From: Brasilonema sennae CENA114
GTDB taxonomy: Bacteria; Cyanobacteriota; Cyanobacteriia; Cyanobacteriales; Nostocaceae
Assembly: GCF_006968745.1 (NCBI RefSeq)
Contig: NZ_CP030118.1
Location: 5,864,340-5,928,339 of the forward strand
Direction: 5' to 3'
DNA: 64,000 nucleotides
Shown: positions 8,032-18,700 of the stretch, one piece after another
How positions within the stretch are numbered: the stretch's first letter is position 1
Layout of the letters: each line of letters opens with the position of its first letter
Program-made: the position numbers and the translations under genes
The notes under the pieces: model-generated
Database searches by the model: none
Seen by the model: the letters and a program-made list of their open reading frames with translations, nothing else
What the model was told of the DNA's origin: nothing

Positions 8032-9234
8032 GTGTCCAAGAAAACTTTAGCAAATTTATCTGCAGAAGACTTGTCTGGTAAACGCGCCCTGGTGAGAGTT
8101 GATTTTAACGTACCAGTTGATGATTCTGGCAAAATTACAGATGATACTCGCATTCGTGCTGCTCTGCCTACTATACAGGATTTGACGCAGAAGGGAGCTA
8201 AGGTGATTTTAGTGAGCCATTTTGGGCGTCCCAAGGGTGTAGATGACAAACTGCGGTTGACTCCGGTTGCTAAGCGTCTGTCTGAGTTATTGGGGCAAGA
8301 AGTTGTCAAAACTGACGACTCTATCGGCGATGAAGTTGCAACGAAAGTTGGGGCTTTACAAAATGGACAAGTTTTGCTACTTGAAAACGTCCGTTTCTAC
8401 AAAGAAGAGGAGAAAAACGATCCAGAATTTGCCAAAAAACTGGCAGCAAATGCCGATTTGTATGTTAATGACGCTTTTGGTACCGCACACCGCGCTCACG
8501 CTTCTACCGAAGGCGTGACGAAGTACCTGAGTCCTTCTGTGGGTGGATATTTGATTGAAAAAGAATTGCAGTATCTGCAAAACGCGATCGAAAATCCCCA
8601 GCGTCCTTTGGTGGCTATTATCGGCGGTTCCAAAGTTTCCAGCAAAATTGGCGTGATTGAAGCCCTTTTGGAAAAGTGCGACAAACTCATCATTGGCGGT
8701 GGAATGATTTTCACCTTTTTTAAAGCTCGTGGTTTGAGTGTCGGTAAGTCATTGGTGGAAGAAGATAAGCTAGAATTGGCAAAGTCTTTGGAAGCTAAGG
8801 CAAAAGAAAAGGGCGTCACTTTCTTGCTACCCACAGATGTGGTTATAGCAGATAAGTTTGCTGCTGATGCCAATTCTCAAACCGTTAGCGTGGAAAGTAT
8901 TCCTGATGGTTGGATGGGGTTGGATATCGGACCTGATTCGATAAAAGTGTTCCAAGAAGCCCTTGCTGATTGCAAGAGTGTGGTTTGGAACGGTCCAATG
9001 GGTGTGTTTGAGTTTGAGAAGTTTGCTGCAGGAACAGAAGCGATCGCCCACACACTCGCCGAAATCAGCAAAGGCGGCGCAACCACCATCATCGGCGGCG
9101 GTGATTCCGTAGCTGCTGTGGAAAAAGTTGGTTTAGCTGATCAAATGAGCCATATCTCGACTGGTGGCGGTGCTAGTTTGGAGCTGCTCGAAGGTAAGGA
9201 ATTACCTGGTATTGTGGCGTTAGATGAAGCATAA
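8032..9234 (+). CDS. pgk: Phosphoglycerate kinase
   Basis: A full-length 400-residue enzyme interconverting 1,3-bisphosphoglycerate + ADP and 3-phosphoglycerate + ATP, serving glycolysis and the Calvin cycle. The substrate-binding RVDFNVP, SHFGRPKG and HRAHAST motifs, the hinge/nucleotide region GGSKVSSKIGV and the C-terminal GGGDSVAAVEK glycine-rich loop are all present. The start is GTG, set by a strong AGGAGG at 8018-8023. A hairpin repeat separates it from the Nudix gene. Confidence 0.98.
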   Translation: MSKKTLANLSAEDLSGKRALVRVDFNVPVDDSGKITDDTRIRAALPTIQDLTQKGAKVILVSHFGRPKGVDDKLRLTPVAKRLSELLGQEVVKTDDSIGDEVATKVGALQNGQVLLLENVRFYKEEEKNDPEFAKKLAANADLYVNDAFGTAHRAHASTEGVTKYLSPSVGGYLIEKELQYLQNAIENPQRPLVAIIGGSKVSSKIGVIEALLEKCDKLIIGGGMIFTFFKARGLSVGKSLVEEDKLELAKSLEAKAKEKGVTFLLPTDVVIADKFAADANSQTVSVESIPDGWMGLDIGPDSIKVFQEALADCKSVVWNGPMGVFEFEKFAAGTEAIAHTLAEISKGGATTIIGGGDSVAAVEKVGLADQMSHISTGGGASLELLEGKELPGIVALDEA

Positions 9235-9254
9235 AGGCTAATATCTAAAACCAA

Positions 9255-9284
9255 TGTAGAGACGTAGCGTGCTACGTCTCTACA
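9255..9284. repeat. 14-bp stem hairpin TGTAGAGACGTAGC
   Basis: Arms 9255-9268 and 9271-9284 are perfect complements with a 2-base loop. The same arm sequence bounds the larger element at 22044-22225, so this may be the minimal form of that repeat. It lies between pgk and the Nudix gene. Confidence 0.75.
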
Positions 9285-9302
9285 AAATATAGGGAGAAAA
9301 TT

Positions 9303-9920
9303 GTGGAACCGAAATGGCTGGAATGGACGCAAAAATTACAGGCGATCGCCCAAAATGGTTTAACTTTTACCGAAAATCCTTATGACATTGAGCGCTATAA
9401 AGTGCTTCAGGCGATCGCCGCTGAAATCATGTCAACATACTCAAATGTCGAACACAGCTATATCCTTGATTTATTCGCTCGTGAAGTGGGATACGCAACG
9501 CCCAAAGTTGACGTACGTGGAGTAGTGTTTCGCGACAATACTATATTGTTAGTCAAAGAAAGGCTGGACGGTTGTTGGACTTTACCTGGTGGCTGGGCGG
9601 ATATTGGCGACTCGCCCAGTGAAGCAGCTGTTAGAGAAATTTTTGAAGAATCTGGATATCAGACACGCGCGATCAAAGTGCTGGCTGTCTATGACAGAAA
9701 CAGACAAGGACATACACCGCATCAGCATTACATCTACAAGCTCTTTTTTCTGTGTGAACTTGTTGGTGGTTCCCCATCGGCGAGTATTGAAACAGAGGAA
9801 GTGGGTTTTTTTCCTGAAGACAACATTCCAGAACTATCCCTTGGGCGTGTAACCCCAGCTCAAATCACCAGACTTTTCCAGCATTACCGCGATCCAGATT
9901 TGCCCACAGACTTTGATTAG
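9303..9920 (+). CDS. Nudix hydrolase with Nudix_N domain
   Basis: A 205-residue protein. Residues ~1-60 form the helical N-terminal domain typical of ADP-ribose/X-linked nucleoside diphosphate hydrolases. The Nudix box spans GWADIGDSPSEAAVREIFEE; the first Glu of the G-x5-E pattern is Asp here, while the REIFEE metal-binding core is intact. The start is GTG at 9303, preceded by AGGGAG. It probably hydrolyses a nucleoside-diphosphate derivative; the substrate is not fixed by sequence. Confidence 0.88.
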   Translation: MEPKWLEWTQKLQAIAQNGLTFTENPYDIERYKVLQAIAAEIMSTYSNVEHSYILDLFAREVGYATPKVDVRGVVFRDNTILLVKERLDGCWTLPGGWADIGDSPSEAAVREIFEESGYQTRAIKVLAVYDRNRQGHTPHQHYIYKLFFLCELVGGSPSASIETEEVGFFPEDNIPELSLGRVTPAQITRLFQHYRDPDLPTDFD

Positions 9921-10436
9921 GAACCGGAAAAACTCAAACTAGCTCACACGCTCATTTTAATCCAATCTTTGGAAATACGTATAAAATACTACTTTAGGAT
10001 GAGAGGATTTCCTGAAAATTTTTGCATACTTAAATTGTTCGTCTTCAGTCACGGGGTGTTATTCTGTTTTCTTCTGTTAAGGGTGTAATCAACCTTAGTT
10101 AGAGGCGTGCACTACCGCTTTTTATACGGGGTTGCTTTAAAAGATATTACACAGTTATTGGGACAGGGAAGATAAGGAAGACAAGGCGGACAAAAGAAGA
10201 TACAAGTAAAACAAGAAAAAATTTATATGTTATGCAAGTCAGATTCCCGACTTCTTGAAGAAGTCGGGAATCTTGTTTTTCACAAATAATTTAGGGTTGT
10301 TACACATAACAACACTTTGTCACAAAATATTACAAATATGTATTCTTTTGCGTACAAACCTGGTATCTATACTGAATAGCCGCAATTTTACTTATTTTAA
10401 AGTATTTTTCCCAACCCCATATTCAAAACTCCTAAA
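9921..10436. other. Gene-free spacer with one long hairpin
   Basis: I see no credible gene in this 516-bp AT-rich spacer. It holds a 16-bp perfect stem (10241-10256 with 10258-10273, arm AGATTCCCGACTTCTT) followed by TGTTTTT, which could end transcripts. The last ~40 bases (from AAAGTATTTTTCCCAAC at 10399) are homologous to the upstream region of the second TPS gene. Confidence 0.6.
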
Positions 10437-13400
10437 ATGCTGAGCAAAAAAAAAGTGCGTCACCCAATCTTTTTCTTCGCCTTACCCCTAGCTACCCTAG
10501 CAAGCCTTAGCTACCTTACCATCGCAAGAGCACAAATCACTCCCGACAACAGTCTGGGTGCAGAAAATTCTGTTGTTGCTCCCAATGTTGACATTAAGGG
10601 CATCCCTAGCGACAGGATTGATGGAGGCGCAATTCGTGGGGACAACCTGTTCCACAGTTTTCAGGAATTTAATATAAATGCAGGTAGAGGAGCTTATTTT
10701 TCTAATCCTCAGGGGATTGCAAACATACTCACCAGAGTGACTGGCGGTAATGTCTCGAACATTCAGGGTATTTTGGGTGTGTTGGGCAATGCGAACCTGT
10801 TCTTGATCAACCCGAATGGAATTCTGTTTGGACCAAATGCCCGGTTGGATGTGGGTGGTTCTTTTTTGGGAAGTACGGCAAATAGTTTGATTTTTAAGAA
10901 TAATTTTGAGTTTAGTGCGACGAATCCGCAAGCACCGCCATTGTTAACGATAAATGTTCCGATTGGCTTGGGATTTCGGAATAATCCGGGAAATATCACC
11001 AATCAGTCCAATCAGCCGACAATTGTTGATAATAGTGGCAATCCTATTGGTCTGACTGTTCCTTCTGGAAACTCTTTAGCACTAGTTGGTGGTGACATCA
11101 ATTCAGATGATGGGAGAATCACAGTACCAGGCGGACGAGTGGAGTTAGGAGGATTGGCAGGGGCGGGAACTGTTGGACTAGATGTTAGTGGTAATACTTT
11201 TAAACTTAATTTCCCGAATGATAGTTTGCTGTCGAATATCACCCTGGCTAATGATGCACGAGTAGCTGTGCGGGGGAATGGAGGAGGAGACATTGTAGTT
11301 AATGCAAATACTTTTACTGCAACCAATGGTGGACGGTTGACAGCCGGAACTGAGGGAGTGGGAAACGCAGGGGATATTACTGTTAATGTAAATAATTTCA
11401 ATATCTCTGGTATTGGGCTGAGTCAAACAGAGAGTGGTGTGTATAACCAGACAATTGATGGTGCTTCTGGTAATGCTGGGAATATTTTTATCAATAGCAA
11501 ATCCTTTAATGCTTCATCGAACGCTGTCGTGCGCAGTCGAGTACTAGCAGGATCACAAGGCGATGGTGGCAATATCAACATTACAACTGGCTCTTTCTCA
11601 CTTACTGATGGTGCTCTACTGAGTGCCAGCACTTATGGAGAAGGAAATGCGGGTAATGTGTCAGTCCGAGCCAACGATTCTGTTTCACTTGTAAATGCGA
11701 ACATCTTCAGCACAGTGGAAGCAGGAGGTGAGGGCAAAGGTGGCAATATCGACATCAAGGCTGCAACAGTATCCCTTAAAGATGGTGCTCAACTGCTAAC
11801 CGTAGTTCGTCAAAAATCTGGCGATCAGCCAGCTGGAAGAGGGGATGCAGGCAATGTCAGTGTTTCTGTCACAGGACCAGTAACAATTACTGGAGTAAAG
11901 GATGGATTTGCCAGTGCGATTTTCAGCGATGTAGAAACAGGGGCTGTGGGCAATGGGGGGAACATTACAATTTCCTCTGGCTCCTTGTCTTTAAGCGATG
12001 GCGCTCTACTGCAAGCCAGCACTAGTGGACAAGGAAATGCGGGCAATGTGTCCGTGCGAGCGTTGGGTGGAGTTGAGCTTGTCGATGCGTACATCTTCAG
12101 CACTGTGGAAGCAGGAGGTGTGGGCAAAGGAGGTAATATCGACATTAAGGCAGGAACACTATCACTCAAAGATGGTGCTCAACTGCTAACCTCAGTTCGT
12201 GAAGCATCTTCCCCTCAGCCAGCTGGAAAGGGGGATGCAGGCAATGTCAGTGTTTCTGTCACAGGACCAGTAACAATTACTGGAGTAAAGGATGGATTTG
12301 CCAGTGCGATTTTCAGCGATGTAGAAACAGGGGCTGTGGGCAATGGGGGGAACATTACAATTTCCTCTGGCTCCTTGTCTTTAAGCGATGGCGCTCTACT
12401 GCAAGCCAGCACTAGTGGACAAGGAAATGCGGGCAATGTGTCCGTGCGAGCGTTGGGTGGAGTTGAGCTTGTCGATGCGTACATCTTCAGCACTGTGGAA
12501 GCAGGAGGTGTGGGCAAAGGAGGTAATATCGACATTAAGGCAGGAACACTATCACTCAAAGATGGTGCTCAACTGCTAACCTCAGTTCGTGAAGCATCTT
12601 CCCCTCAGCCAGCTGGAAAGGGGGATGCAGGCAATGTCAGTGTTTCTGTCACAGGACCAGTAACAATTACTGGAGTAAAGGATGGATTTGCCAGTGCGAT
12701 TTTCAGCCGAGTTAACACGGGAGCGACAGGCAATGGGGGTAATATTGCTATTTCCTCTGGCTCTTTCTCTTTAAGCGATGGCGCTCTACTGGAAGCCAGT
12801 ACATATGGACAAGGGAATGCAGGCAATGTGTCGGTGCGAGCGTCCGGTTCGGTTGAGCTTGTTAATCAGGGTATCTTAAGCACTGTAGAATCAACCGGTG
12901 TGGGTAATGGTGGCAACATCAACATTAATGCTGCAACACTCTCACTCAAGGATGGTGCTCAACTAGCAGCTGGGGTTCGTGGTCAAGCATCTGACACTCA
13001 ACCCGGTGGACGGGGGAATGCAGGCAATGTCACTGTTGATGTTACAGGTCCTGTTATGATTACTGGGGTTGGGAGATTTTCCAGTGGGATTTTCAACTAT
13101 GTAGAAACAGGGGCTATAGGTAATGCGGGAAATATTGCCATTTCCTCTGGCTCTTTCTCTTTAACTAATGGTGGCATACTGAATAGCAGTACCTTAGGAC
13201 AAGGAAATGCAGGCAATGTGTCGGTGCGAGCATCAGGTGCTGTTGAGCTTGCAGGTAGTGACACTCGCATCCTCAGCACTGTGGAAGCAGGAGGTGTAGG
13301 CAAAGGTGGCAATATCGACATCAAGGCAGCAACACTATCACTCAAAGATGGTGCTCAACTGCGAACTGCAGTTCGTCAAGCATCTGACACCCAGCCAGCC

Positions 13401-14960
13401 GGAAGGGGGGATGCAGGCAATGTCAGTGTTTCTGTCACAGGACCAGTAACAATTGCTGGAATCAAGGATGGATTTTACAGTGGGGTTTTCAGCTTTGCGC
13501 AAACGGGGACGACGGGCAATGGGGGCAATATTACTATTTCCTCTGGTTCGTTCTCTTTAAGCGATAGCGGCAGACTGTCTGCTAGTACTGCTGGACAAGG
13601 CAATGCGGGCAATGTGTCGGTGCGAGCATCGGGTGCAGTTGAGCTTACAGGTAGTGACACTCGCATCTTCAGCACTGTGGAAGCAGGAGGTGAGGGCAAA
13701 GGTGGCAATATCGACATCAAGGCTGCAACACTATCACTCAAAGATGGTGCTCAACTGCGAACCTTAGTTAGTGAAGCATCCGACACCCAGCCAGCCGGAA
13801 GGGGGGATGCGGGCAATGTCACTGTTGATGTCACTGGACCTGTTACGATTGCTGGCGAAAAGGATGGATTTTACAGTGGTATTTTCAGCTTTGTGAACAC
13901 GGGAGCGAAAGGTAATGGGGGGAATATTGCGATTACAAGTGGTTCCTTCTCCTTGAGCGATACTGGCAGACTTATTGCCAGCACCTATGGACAAGGAAAT
14001 GCAGGCAATGTGTCGGTGCGAGCATCGGATTTCGTTTCGCTTGCAGGCAGTAACACTGGCATCGCCAGCACTGTGGAACCACAAGGTGTAGGCAAAGGTG
14101 GCAACATCAGTATCAACGCTCGAAGAGTATCCCTCAATGATGGTGCTCAAATCACTGCTAGCAGTTTTGGTAATAATAGTGCTGCTGGCGATATAGAAGT
14201 TGATGCTCGCTCTATCCGTCTGGACAATGGCTCAACGATCAACGCTGACACAGTAGGGGGGCAAGGAAATATCAATTTGCGCGCTCGCGATTATGTGCTG
14301 TTGCGTCGTGGTAGCAAGATAACCACCAATGCCACTGGCTTAGCAACTGGCGGCAATATCACCATTAATGCTGGTAATCTCGTCGCCTTTCCATCAGAAA
14401 ATAGTGACATCACTGCCAAAGCACAACAGAGTTCTGGTGGTCGGATAACCATCAATACTAAAGGCGGTATCTTTGGTATTGAGTATCGACAGCAAGAAAC
14501 ACCATTGAGTGATATCACCGCCAGTTCTGACCTTGGTCTACAGTTCAGTGGTGTAGTGCAAATCAACACACCTGATATTGACCCAACTCGTGGGTTATTT
14601 GAATTGACAGAAGCTGTGGTTGATCCTGCACAGCAGGTTGCCCAAAACCCCTGTACCAAAGGTTATGGTAGCAGCTTTACCATTACCGGACGCGGCGGAC
14701 TTCCAACTGATCCTAATAAAATCCTCAGTAGTGATAATGTGCGAGTTGATTTAATCAAACCTGTTGTTCTTACGGTAGGTTCAACAAATGCAACACAAAA
14801 GCAGCCATCTCAAAAGCCACCTGTCAAACAGATAATACCAGCACAGGGTTGGATATATAACGAAAAAGGTCAGGTGGTGCTGGTTGGTTATGATCCGACT
14901 AAGACTGGCCCACAACGGGAGCAGCCAGCACCTACTAGTAGTTGTGCTGCAGTGAAATAG
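10437..14960 (+). CDS. TPS exoprotein with filamentous-haemagglutinin N-terminus (paralogue 1)
   Basis: 1507 residues. The signal peptide runs to about residue 32 (LSYLTIARA-Q). A TPS/haemagglutinin secretion domain lies at ~35-200, including the diagnostic NPNGI in LINPNGILFGPNA. The long body is a beta-helix of GNAGNxxV/GGNIxI turns, with about seven ~130-residue modules between residues ~375 and 1230. The C-terminal region (~1330-1507) is shared with paralogue 2 and has two Cys, NPCTKG and SSCAAVK. It should be secreted through a TpsB porin and act as an adhesin or surface protein. No TpsB gene is in the window. Two modules are identical in DNA. Confidence 0.9.
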   Translation: MLSKKKVRHPIFFFALPLATLASLSYLTIARAQITPDNSLGAENSVVAPNVDIKGIPSDRIDGGAIRGDNLFHSFQEFNINAGRGAYFSNPQGIANILTRVTGGNVSNIQGILGVLGNANLFLINPNGILFGPNARLDVGGSFLGSTANSLIFKNNFEFSATNPQAPPLLTINVPIGLGFRNNPGNITNQSNQPTIVDNSGNPIGLTVPSGNSLALVGGDINSDDGRITVPGGRVELGGLAGAGTVGLDVSGNTFKLNFPNDSLLSNITLANDARVAVRGNGGGDIVVNANTFTATNGGRLTAGTEGVGNAGDITVNVNNFNISGIGLSQTESGVYNQTIDGASGNAGNIFINSKSFNASSNAVVRSRVLAGSQGDGGNINITTGSFSLTDGALLSASTYGEGNAGNVSVRANDSVSLVNANIFSTVEAGGEGKGGNIDIKAATVSLKDGAQLLTVVRQKSGDQPAGRGDAGNVSVSVTGPVTITGVKDGFASAIFSDVETGAVGNGGNITISSGSLSLSDGALLQASTSGQGNAGNVSVRALGGVELVDAYIFSTVEAGGVGKGGNIDIKAGTLSLKDGAQLLTSVREASSPQPAGKGDAGNVSVSVTGPVTITGVKDGFASAIFSDVETGAVGNGGNITISSGSLSLSDGALLQASTSGQGNAGNVSVRALGGVELVDAYIFSTVEAGGVGKGGNIDIKAGTLSLKDGAQLLTSVREASSPQPAGKGDAGNVSVSVTGPVTITGVKDGFASAIFSRVNTGATGNGGNIAISSGSFSLSDGALLEASTYGQGNAGNVSVRASGSVELVNQGILSTVESTGVGNGGNININAATLSLKDGAQLAAGVRGQASDTQPGGRGNAGNVTVDVTGPVMITGVGRFSSGIFNYVETGAIGNAGNIAISSGSFSLTNGGILNSSTLGQGNAGNVSVRASGAVELAGSDTRILSTVEAGGVGKGGNIDIKAATLSLKDGAQLRTAVRQASDTQPAGRGDAGNVSVSVTGPVTIAGIKDGFYSGVFSFAQTGTTGNGGNITISSGSFSLSDSGRLSASTAGQGNAGNVSVRASGAVELTGSDTRIFSTVEAGGEGKGGNIDIKAATLSLKDGAQLRTLVSEASDTQPAGRGDAGNVTVDVTGPVTIAGEKDGFYSGIFSFVNTGAKGNGGNIAITSGSFSLSDTGRLIASTYGQGNAGNVSVRASDFVSLAGSNTGIASTVEPQGVGKGGNISINARRVSLNDGAQITASSFGNNSAAGDIEVDARSIRLDNGSTINADTVGGQGNINLRARDYVLLRRGSKITTNATGLATGGNITINAGNLVAFPSENSDITAKAQQSSGGRITINTKGGIFGIEYRQQETPLSDITASSDLGLQFSGVVQINTPDIDPTRGLFELTEAVVDPAQQVAQNPCTKGYGSSFTITGRGGLPTDPNKILSSDNVRVDLIKPVVLTVGSTNATQKQPSQKPPVKQIIPAQGWIYNEKGQVVLVGYDPTKTGPQREQPAPTSSCAAVK
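11841..12707 (+). repeat. Perfect 390-bp tandem duplication in TPS gene 1
   Basis: Shifting the sequence by 390 bp gives unbroken identity from 11841-12317 to 12231-12707. One 130-codon module is thus duplicated in frame with no substitution, although the neighbouring modules have diverged clearly. Confidence 0.92.
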
Positions 14961-15055
14961 ATACGTAGAACGTTTAAGCTGTGATTCGGTGTTAATTTGA
15001 CCCTCCGGGTTCGCCAGATGCCTACGGAGGGAGACCCTCCTGCAGCACTGGTCTC

Positions 15056-15447
15056 ACCTCACTCCCGCCCTTACACCGCACCCCTCTCCTTAGTAAGGAG
15101 AAGGGAGGTTTTGGCGTAAGCCAAAGCCGGGGTGAGGTCACACGCGCGTTGCATTCATGAGTATTACCTCACCCCGCCCTCCACCGCACCCCTCTCCTTG
15201 TTAAGGAGAGGGGAGGTTTTGGCGTAAGCCAAAGCCGGGGTGAGGTCACACGTGCGTTGCATTCATAGGTATTACCTATCCAACCTTTTAATCCCCTCTC
15301 CTTTATAAGGAGAGGGGCGGTTTTGGCGTAAGCCAAAGCCAGGGTGAGGTCACACGCGCGTTGCATTCATGAGTATTACCTCACCCCGCCCTAACACCGC
15401 ACGCCTCTCCTTAACAAGGAGAGGGGAGGTTTTGGCGTAAGCCCACG
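15056..15447. repeat. ~107-bp tandem repeats after TPS gene 1
   Basis: About four units of 106-108 bp. Each contains a CTCTCCTT-xx-AAGGAGAG hairpin, GGTTTTGGCGTAAGCC and GGTGAGGTCACACG. The CACCGCA mark recurs at 15074, 15182 and 15395; the third unit is variant. Short ORFs here exist on both strands and are repeat shadows. The flank from 14961, including a CTACGGAGGGAGACC segment near 15020, matches the flank after TPS gene 2. Confidence 0.85.
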
Positions 15448-15490
15448 CAATCGAGCACAAAACATATCAAAGTATTTTTCCCAACTTCAT

Positions 15491-15701
15491 TAGGACTTAC
15501 GCACTTTACAAATCAACTCTTGTGTGCAGAACGCAAGGAGTACCAACTTCCGTGCGGTTCTGCAATAGTCAGATTTCGCAAGAATTTCCCATTTTTATCT
15601 GACTGGTGCATAAGTTGATTTTGCTAGCACCTAATTAAACAAGGAATGGCAAGAAATCAGTTTCCAGCACGAAATAGATTTTTGTCAATGCGTAAGTCCT
15701 A
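15491..15701. mobile_element. 211-bp MITE upstream of TPS gene 2
   Basis: Terminal inverted repeats TAGGACTTACGCA (15491-15503) and TGCGTAAGTCCTA (15689-15701) bound a non-coding element. The flanks are TTCAT (left) and CTCAT (right), which looks like a ~5-bp target duplication with one difference. The homologous region upstream of TPS gene 1 (10411-10436) reads straight through without the element, so it serves as an empty site. The insertion ends 21 bp before the TPS2 start. Confidence 0.82.
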
Positions 15702-15722
15702 CTCATATTCCAAACTCATAAC

Positions 15723-18700
15723 ATGCTGAGGATAAAACAAATGCATCACCCACTCTTTTTCCTCGCCTTACCCCTAGCTACCCTAGCAAGCCTTAGCTAC
15801 CTCAGCGTTGCAACAGCACAAATCACTCCTGATAACAGTCTCGGTGCAGAAAATTCTGTTGTTGCTCCCAATGTTGACATTAAGGGCACCCCTAGCGATA
15901 GGATTGATGGGGGCGCAATTCGTGGGGACAACCTATTCCACAGTTTTCAGGAATTTAATATCAATGCTGGTAGAGGAGCTTATTTTTCCAATCCGGGTGG
16001 GATTGCAAACATACTCACCAGAGTGACTGGGGGTAATGTCTCGAACATTCAGGGTATCTTGGGTGTGTTGGGTAATGCTAACCTGTTCTTGATCAACCCG
16101 AATGGAATTATCTTTGGACCAAATGCCCGGTTGGATGTGGGTGGTTCATTTTTGGGAAGTACGGCAAATAGTTTGATTTTTAAAAATAATTTTGAGTTTA
16201 GTGCAACGAATCCCCAAGCACCGCCATTGTTAACAATAACTGCTCCGGTTGGGTTGAGCTATCGGGAGAATTTCAAAAATATCACCAGTCAATCTACTAA
16301 TCTTACTGTCCCACAAGGGAACTCCTTAACACTGGTGGGTGGTAATGTGAGCTTAAATGACTCTAGACTAAGAGCACCAGGAGGACGAGTTGAGTTAGGA
16401 GGATTATCTGCTTCTGGGACGATAGGACTCAATAGTGATGGAAGCTTGAGTTTTCCTGTGGGAGTGCAAAGAGCAGATATCTCGCTGACAAATGCTATGA
16501 GCGTTGATGTTAGCTCCGGCGGTGGTGGTAGTATTGCAGTTAATGCCCGCAATTTAGATATTTTGGGAGGAAGTATTCTTCAGGCTGGAATAGGCCAAGG
16601 CTTGGGGACAGTTGATAGTCAGGCGGGAGATATTAACGTTGATGCAACTGGGACAATCAACCTTGGAGAGTCAAGTGTAATTAAAAATATCGTAGATTCC
16701 GGAGCGACTGGTAATGCTGGCAAAATTAATGTAGTTGCTAACTCGCTCAATGTACTTACTGGCTCCCAACTAGAGAACTCCACTAAAGGACAAGGGAATG
16801 CGGGCAACGTGAATGTCAATGTTCGTGATACGGTTTCCTTTGATGGAGCCGGAAAGAATGGCAATGCTAGTGGAATAATCAGCACTGTAGATACAACAGG
16901 TGTGGGCAACGCGGGTGATATCAACATCACTGCCAGGTCGCTCTCAGTAACTAATGGCGCTCAACTGAATACCATCACATTTGCTAAGGGAAATGCAGGC
17001 GATGTGAATATTATTGCCCGTGATACGGTTTCCTTTGATGGAGCTGGAAAGAATGGCAATGCTAGTGGAATACTCAGCACTGTAGACACAACAGGTGTAG
17101 GTAATGGGGGCAAAATTGAGATTACAACCGGGTCACTTTCGCTGACAAAAGGTGCTCAACTAAATGCGCTCACTCAAGGACAGGGAAATGCGGGCAACGT
17201 GAATATTATTGCCCGTGATACGGTTTCTTTCGATGGGGCGAATATCAATGGAAGTGTGAGTGGCGTATTTAGCAGTGTGAATAATACAGGAGTAGGTAAT
17301 GGGGGGAAAATCGACATCACGACTGGATCGCTTTCGCTAACAGGTGGTGCTGAGTTGTCTGCCATCACAAAAAACCAAGGAAATGCGGGCAACGTGAATA
17401 TCAATGCCCGCGATACAGTTTCCTTTGATGGAGTAAGTATTAATGGAGGCTCCAGTGGAATATTCAGCAGTGTAGACACAACAGGTGTCGGCAAGGGCGG
17501 CGATATCAACATCACGACTGGATCGCTATTGCTGACCAGAGGAGGTGGATTATTTAATAGCACCTCTGGACAGGGGAATGCAGGCAACGTGAATATCAAT
17601 GCCAGCGATACAATTTCCTTTAATGGAGCGAATAGCGTCTACGGAGGTGGTAGCGGTGTATACAGCAGTGTAGAAACAACAGGTGTGGGTAACGGGGGCG
17701 ACATTAAAATCACGACCAATTCGCTGTCAGCAATCAATGGTGGTGGACTGTTTGCTAGCACCTCCGGGCGGGGTGATGCGGGCAACGTGAACATAAATGC
17801 CCGCGGGCAAGTCTCCTTTAATGGGGTGAGCAGCAATCAAGGCTCCAGTGGGGTATTTAACGATGTCAAATTGGGATCTGTAGGTAACGGTAGAAATATC
17901 CAAATTACAGCAAGAGAGCTTTTTGTGACGAATAATGCAAGGCTTTCTGCTACCAGTGCAGGAAGTGGCACAGCAGGTAACATAGAAGTAGCTGCTCGCT
18001 CTATCCGTTTGGACAATGGTTCAACTATCAACGCTGACACTGTAGCTGGACAAGGAAATATCACCCTGGGTGCTCGCGATTATGTGCTATTGCGTGGTGG
18101 TAGCAAGATAACCACTGATGCCAAAGGCACAGCGACTGGTGGCAATATCACCATTAATGCTGGGAATCTCGTCGCTTTTCCATCAGAAAATAGTGACATC
18201 ACTGCTAAAGCAGAAGAAAGCTTTGGTGGTCGGATAAACATCAATACTAAAGGCGGTATCTTCGGTATTGAGTATCGACCGCAGGAAACACCATTGAGTG
18301 ATATCACCGCCAGTTCTGACCTTGGTCTGCAGTTTAGTGGGACAGTGCAAATCAATACACCTGAGATTGACCCTACTCAAGGGTTGTTTGAATTGACAGA
18401 AACTGTGGTTGATCCTGCACAGCAGATTGCTCAAAACCCGTGTATAAAAGGTTTTGGTAACAGTTTCACCATCACCGGACGTGGCGGACTTCCAACTGAC
18501 CCAAATAAAGTCCTCAATAGTAACAATGTACGTGTTGATTTAATTCAGCCTGTCGCGAGTTCGGTAAGTTCAACAAGTACAACACAAAAGCAGCCATCTC
18601 AAAAGCCACCTGTCAAACAGATAATACCAGCACAGGGTTGGATATATAACGAAAAAGGTGAGGTGGTGCTGGTTGGTTATGATCCTACTAAGACAGGTCC

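Noticed and set aside
9255..9284. Intrinsic terminator of pgk
   Set aside because: The stem is strong but no T-run follows, and the same arm occurs in a dispersed element. Called a repeat instead.
10497..14659. Long antisense ORFs under the TPS genes
   Set aside because: They mirror the Gly/Asn-rich repeats of the real coding strand and recur with the module period. They are frame shadows.
15169..15366. Short ORFs within the 107-bp repeat arrays (also 19035-19275)
   Set aside because: They repeat with the DNA unit on both strands and have no start signals. They are repeat shadows.
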